From Lunularia cruciata (taxonomy: Eukaryota > Streptophyta > Marchantiopsida > Lunulariales > Lunulariaceae), in contig OX419762.1 in the NCBI GenBank assembly GCA_948567375.1, positions 13,398,001 to 13,462,000 on the forward strand: a stretch of 64,000 nt of DNA, in the 5' to 3' direction. A model generated the notes under the pieces. The model was not told the DNA's origin and searched no databases. It saw only the letters and a program-made list of their open reading frames with translations. The translations under genes were made by a program, and so were the position numbers. Shown one piece after another: positions 59,200-64,000 of this stretch. Position 1 is the first letter of the stretch, and every line of letters begins with the position of its first letter.

Positions 59200-60075
59200 T
59201 TGCACTTTTCACGTTTTTGGGAAGTATAAGAGTTCGAGACATATTATAAAAGAAATGCTTGCCTTCTCACCCATAAAATTATTACAAATTCACTGTCTGC
59301 ATTACTATTTTAGATCTCCTTTATCAAAGTGGAAAAGTAATAGCGTTTACATCTAACTACAGCATCCACGATGGGTACTTTGCAGTCGTGAGGGGACTGT
59401 TGCTCGCCGTTTCGTACCAACAGGAGAAGTTCACACTCTTCAGACGGAACGATCAACAAGAGGCCAAGGACAACAGATGCTGTACTCTTCCCTGCAAAGG
59501 AACTTACATGGAGCTGCTGACGAGAAGTGTAAACGCCGAGGCGAAACGAGTCAAACGTTGAACTGGACCAACTCACGACTCATACAACCCCAAAAGAGGC
59601 TTCTTCACTATTTCATCTCCGTCAGACCGGCCCCTGCAATGTACTTATTTTGCTAAAATCTGCATATGGACTTTCATGGTTCGGGAAGGCTGCTTGACCA
59701 GTACTAAGCATCCAAAGACCTCATTTACACGTGCATGGGATGGTTCATGGCTGTTACAGTCGAATTGAAGTCCTCCATTCCGTGCAATATGCACAGCGGG
59801 AGGGAATACGTGAACTGCAGATTTAAACATCCACAACAATCCGGTGGTGTACTATTCTTCACCACTGTAGGCAGGGTATGTATGTCTGTAATTGCTACTT
59901 GAGGCAGGTTCTGTAGATTCACAATGCCACTCTGTGAATCATTCCATCCCATGGCCTGTTTGCAGCGAAATAACATGTGGAGTCCCTTATATTTCTTCTA
60001 CTTCCTTCACGATTCGACCACCTTATAGTGGTCTTATTTGAGCTTCTTACTTCTTACACGAGTGCTCCTGTATTT

Positions 60076-60360
60076 CTAATCCACATACTCCTCTTTCTCG
60101 AAGCAGAACTGTGCGGAGTGTGATATCACGGGTTCGACATTGATCACGTTTGTAACCAGTCTACTACTAAAGTGCAGTTCAAAGATTCTTAAAGCGCCAT
60201 GTTTGAACAGATCTACGAGTTTTTGATGAACTCCCCGACCAATCATCGCGGTAGAGGTATCCCATGCTCTGGTAAATTCAGGACTTACACATATAGCAAG
60301 ATCATTCCCAAGCAACAGGAAATCATCGTTGCCAACGTTTTTGTACTTTGGATCCGATCA
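60076..60360 (-). other. Possible exon or gene fragment, unrecognised
   Basis: An open frame of about 95 codons on the minus strand ends in TAG/TAA at about 60,076 and reads DDFLLLGNDLAICVSPEFTR...MIGRGVHQKLVDLFKHG. Composition is protein-like and CpG-containing, unlike the nearby AT-rich sequence. No family comes to mind, no start is certain, and flanking minus-strand frames (59,976-59,310) are in other frames. It could be chance. Confidence 0.2.
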
Positions 60361-60734
60361 GTCCTCCAGCCGCCCAGAAGAATCCACCTCTTTCGCTGTT
60401 ATAACTCACAGAGCGAATTATTGCTCTCTATTATTACGACGCAACTGTACCTTCGGGCACAATTCAAGGCTTGGACTTTGAGGACATAAAGACCATCCAT
60501 CGTCCTTAGAACCCAATCAGATTTTTGCGTATCGGACAGAGCATGTTCCATAATTACCTATATATTCATCCAACAAATTTCAGACAAGTTTCGTCCCGCA
60601 CTGCTCACCATTTAGTGGGTTAATAACTGCGAACTCTTCCTATACTCTTTGCGGGATCCTTTTCTTGACTATCCATCCTCCCAAGGAAATCAGGTACCGA
60701 AAGTGAAGTGAATTGATGAATAAACAAACTACAT

Positions 60735-61015
60735 GCAGGCAGTCTCTTCGTCTACTGTTGATGCATCACCCTTCTTCCTTACTCTTCCTGCCTTCACTGT
60801 TCTCAGATCCTCTTTGGTAAAAGCAGGTGTAAGCGAGTGAATGATTGAATGTTTCACCTCCTGCAAAACCTTTTCCTTCACTGTTGTTGGATTCCCCTCC
60901 TACTAAACCAGGTATGAATGAATGTTTGCTGCTGCTGCTGTATGATCAATTTCCTGCAAAGCCCTTCCTTCTTCTCTGTACAGTTGCTAGATACTCTCCT
61001 GGAAGCCAGCAGGTA
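60735..61015 (+). repeat. Degenerate tandem repeat, unit about 90-105 bp
   Basis: Three loosely similar units, each with CCTGC(A/C)...CCTTC(A/C)CT(T/G)...TG(T/C)T and ending at an AGGT(A/G)T or CAGGT junction (near 60,829, 60,911 and 61,011). A short GCT run lies in the last unit. A GAAGAAGAAGAAGACGACGACG microsatellite is nearby at 61,207. Confidence 0.5.
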
Positions 61016-61259
61016 TCTACATATCTATAGCTCTCAATCAATGTGTGCTTGGGTAATGAGAGAACGCATTCGAAATTCTACCTGTTCCTATGCATTCTCT
61101 GTGGACATCCTTAGAAAATGACGTAAATCAACTGACAGCATCTACTTTGAGCCACTGCTGCTGTTCTTGCCAGCCACCTGAAGGCATCTACCTTTACTCT
61201 GAGATGGAAGAAGAAGAAGACGACGACGGAGAAGAGATGAGCAAAGCCACCTGAGGATA

Positions 61260-64000
61260 TCCCAACCATGAAGAGCTTCAGGTACAAATCTTCTTATCTC
61301 ATAACTCTGTCGTTCAAATCACCTTCTCCTAATTCTCTCAGAGCATTCTTCTTAGGCCAATATGGAGACAACAGTCGGCATTTTAGTGTCACTGTTATGA
61401 TCTCCAAGGTGCAGTAATTATCCAGATTGAAGATCAGAGCAAGTTCAGAGCAATATTCTCGAAGTACAACGGTAGAATTTTGGTTCTAACTGTAGACGAT
61501 TCAATTCTCACCCAGCTTGAGAACCACAGAGCTTTTCATAAACACGAGAGTATCTTCACAAGCTCCTACTGCGGTCCCTTTCAGCTAAAAATCCGATTTT
61601 GGAAGGTTTGGAAAAATATAGAAACCAAACAAATTAAATAATATTTAAAGACAAGTCGTGTTGCCTTGCGTCTGATATTTCTTCATAAATAGGTTACCTA
61701 CTCCCAACTCAAGCAGCTTTACCACAACACGACTACAATAAGAGTAAGAAAATATGTCTTGCTGTTGTATTACAGTTATATATTTACATTTTCTAGTCAT
61801 TACCATGTGAGGGTGGGTGATCCCACTCGCACAACCAAGTCTTTCTCGGTAGGTTAGGTTGTTAAGAACATTATTCGGGGAGACTTCTTGGAACTGAAAT
61901 ACTCTAACTACATGCTTACGTCTACCAAAGGGTTGGTCACACCAAATGATTGAAAATTATGCCTGAAGAAAACCAAATATCCAATAAGAAATACTCAACT
62001 TATTCAGTGCCCACCCTCACAAGTCAGGGTTAGTTCAATTGTTTCAACAAAGCGTTCTCCTACAATTCCTTGCAATAAATGTTTTCGCGCGGGCAATACT
62101 AAAAATGTATGAGAAAAGAATTCGATTGGTATATTAACTCAATTTTATATACCGGCAGAATTAAATCACACTTTTCACCCTTTTGAATTCTGCCCTTTCC
62201 AGTTTCAACGATTCTTTAATCATTTAAAATGGTTAATGGATAAAGATTCGCATTGATAACAATTTAACAATATTGGATGGTACAAATTTCTTTCTGCAAG
62301 CATACTATATGGGGAGGATGGATGGACATCATTGAGGTGCTGGACGGGCTTAAAAAGTCTCATGTGAGATTCTCTACTTTTGGCCTGAAGAAAGGAAGAC
62401 TTCTGCCTATTCAGATAGAACTCATAGCTTGGCCATGATTGAAACAAAGGTTCTCAAATCCTAAAGGATAAAAGATTCCTTTTCTGACATAGAAGTAAAG
62501 AAAATGGCGACTTCAAAAGGTAAGACCAGACGGTTCTGAACTTTTGTCGTATGTGAGGTTCGCAGCGATTCATGATTTAACAAGCACGTTCGATATACAT
62601 TGGACTCTTATATCGACGCTTTGTTCCGACTGAACTTTTGTCGTAGTTTGTGAGGTTTGCTTTGATTTAACACGAACACGTTCAATATTCATTGGGCTCT
62701 TATATCGACAGTTTGTTCAGACAAACATTTTTTTTAAATACATATATCCAGTTGGATTAGAAACAATCAAAACTTGCAGGAGCCGGGTGGCTAGAACATT
62801 TACCCCAGTATATGCCCGGGTTGAATAATTCAAGAAGAATGGGAAATACAATAGTAGAAAAATATCATATATAAACATGAGGGTAACGGACAGGTAGAAA
62901 TGGAGTGCTACCGCTAAAATTAATAATGGGAAAGGAAGCACATGACAGGTATTCCATAAATATATGACACAAAAGGAAAAAAGCAGCGGAGCACAAGTAC
63001 CAAGATATAACAATAAAGTGAATTAATAAAGAATAGGGGAGAATGAAATATCTCACGACAACCTTCTCAACATTCCTCCGAATCTCGAATATAGTTCTTA
63101 ACTACCGCCTCGTATTTTATCATTGAAATAGATGATATCTGTCTCGCCACGTCCGTCCAAAACACCTCTCTCGTTTCCCCAAGCAATCGGATCTTCTCCT
63201 ACCATTCAGTTCTATCCACTTTCTCTACCCTTAGGAAAGATTATCCTCCACAGTCTTTTTTGTCCTATCTTAAAGATTTTTAACCGGGTATCTTGACTTT
63301 CTTTTCCCAGACACTTTTCATTTTCCTTTCCGTGTCGTGTTTGAAAGAGCGACCGCTTGTGATAACAAGAAGGATGGGAAGACCCCATCGAACCGACATC
63401 GCTCACATAAGGGTAAAATGTGGCTAAGTTCCAATGGTATCGGTAAGAGGAATCTGCGCTGCTGCACGTAAGATATCTGAAATATACAAGTCATATGGTT
63501 TTCTTCCTTTCCCATGCAGAGATAGTGCATGATCTAAATTGGTAACTTCTTTTATCCAATTCAAGTGTTCTTCTTTCTCCATGACTGGAGATAGAATGCT
63601 TGGTCTGTGTGGGTTACTGTAGGGGTTTCAGTTGTAATCATAACATTCTATAAAAAGACTTTACAAAGGTGGTCAAAACAATATAGTAATGAAAATTCTG
63701 GGTAAAATATGAAGTACTGTATCCCACATGAAGGTTGGATGGACGGGCGTGTCTATTCCATCAGATCTAATAGTTTAGTTAAATTTAATGCTAGTAAAAA
63801 TTGATTAATTAATACCATAAATTTACTTACTCATTATTCTTATTATTCTACTCCAAACTGACAAGAAAATTAGTCCAAAGTTCTAATTAATTCGGAAATT
63901 TAACATAACTTAGTGCTTACTACAGTTAATATGGAAAAGGAGAGAAGATAGGGTTTTTAAGAGTTTCTTTGTTTTCTTTTAATTATTTATTTTTCTTATT
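61260..64000. other. AT-rich sequence, no gene recognised
   Basis: No frame with recognisable motifs. Two similar phrases (CTTTTGTCGTA...TTCATTGG/ATTGGACTCTTATATCGAC) at about 62,540-62,620 and 62,632-62,712 suggest an old ~90-bp tandem duplication. Confidence 0.45.

Overview
The window looks like nuclear DNA of a land plant. It holds one intron-containing gene for a plastid TIC32-type short-chain dehydrogenase, chromodomain-bearing Ty3/gypsy retrotransposons primed by initiator tRNA-Met, and deep nesting of old elements. I cannot name the species. A non-seed plant such as a moss is possible, but that is only an impression.

Positions 1 to about 50,400 are a stack of nested mobile elements. 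The best defined family is a chromovirus (called HSE-chromovirus here; LTRs 0.37-0.48 kb, TG...CA ends, 5-bp target duplications). It is present as a solo LTR (1634-2052), a minus-strand element (B, 6698-12362), a plus-strand element (D, 26862-36928) split by a minus-strand copy (C, 28352-33842), and the best preserved copy (E, 44041-50364). E has LTRs differing at 3 of 422 sites and a gag interrupted by an unrelated 679-bp solo LTR. None is fully intact. Stop codons and lost catalytic residues mostly look like CpG-to-TpG/CpA decay. The LTRs carry ordered arrays of GAA/TTC units that match plant heat-shock elements.

The second family is unusual. It is a 3.77-kb unit with TGTGA...TCACA ends that encodes a long protein: a conserved N-terminal domain, an acidic linker and a coiled coil. 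Copy II (16597-20366) is complete with a perfect 5-bp duplication. Copy I (3508-13702) has exactly the same net length once two later insertions are removed. At least six more decayed copies (III-VIII) account for most of the remaining sequence between the chromoviruses. I do not recognise the protein. A third LTR family (12943-13692 solo; 25114-25590) is also present.

From about 50,400 to 64,000 the recognised long elements stop. This part holds a three-unit 90-bp tandem repeat (53350-53619), the eight-exon TIC32-like gene (54348-58083, predicted 313 residues), a short hairpin, a degenerate tandem repeat near 60.8 kb, and long stretches where I see no gene.

Order of insertion read from the nesting: copy III, then copy I, then B and the 750-bp solo LTR; copy IV, then copy II; copy VIII, then D, then C; E, then the 679-bp solo LTR. 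No RNA gene or CRISPR array was recognised.
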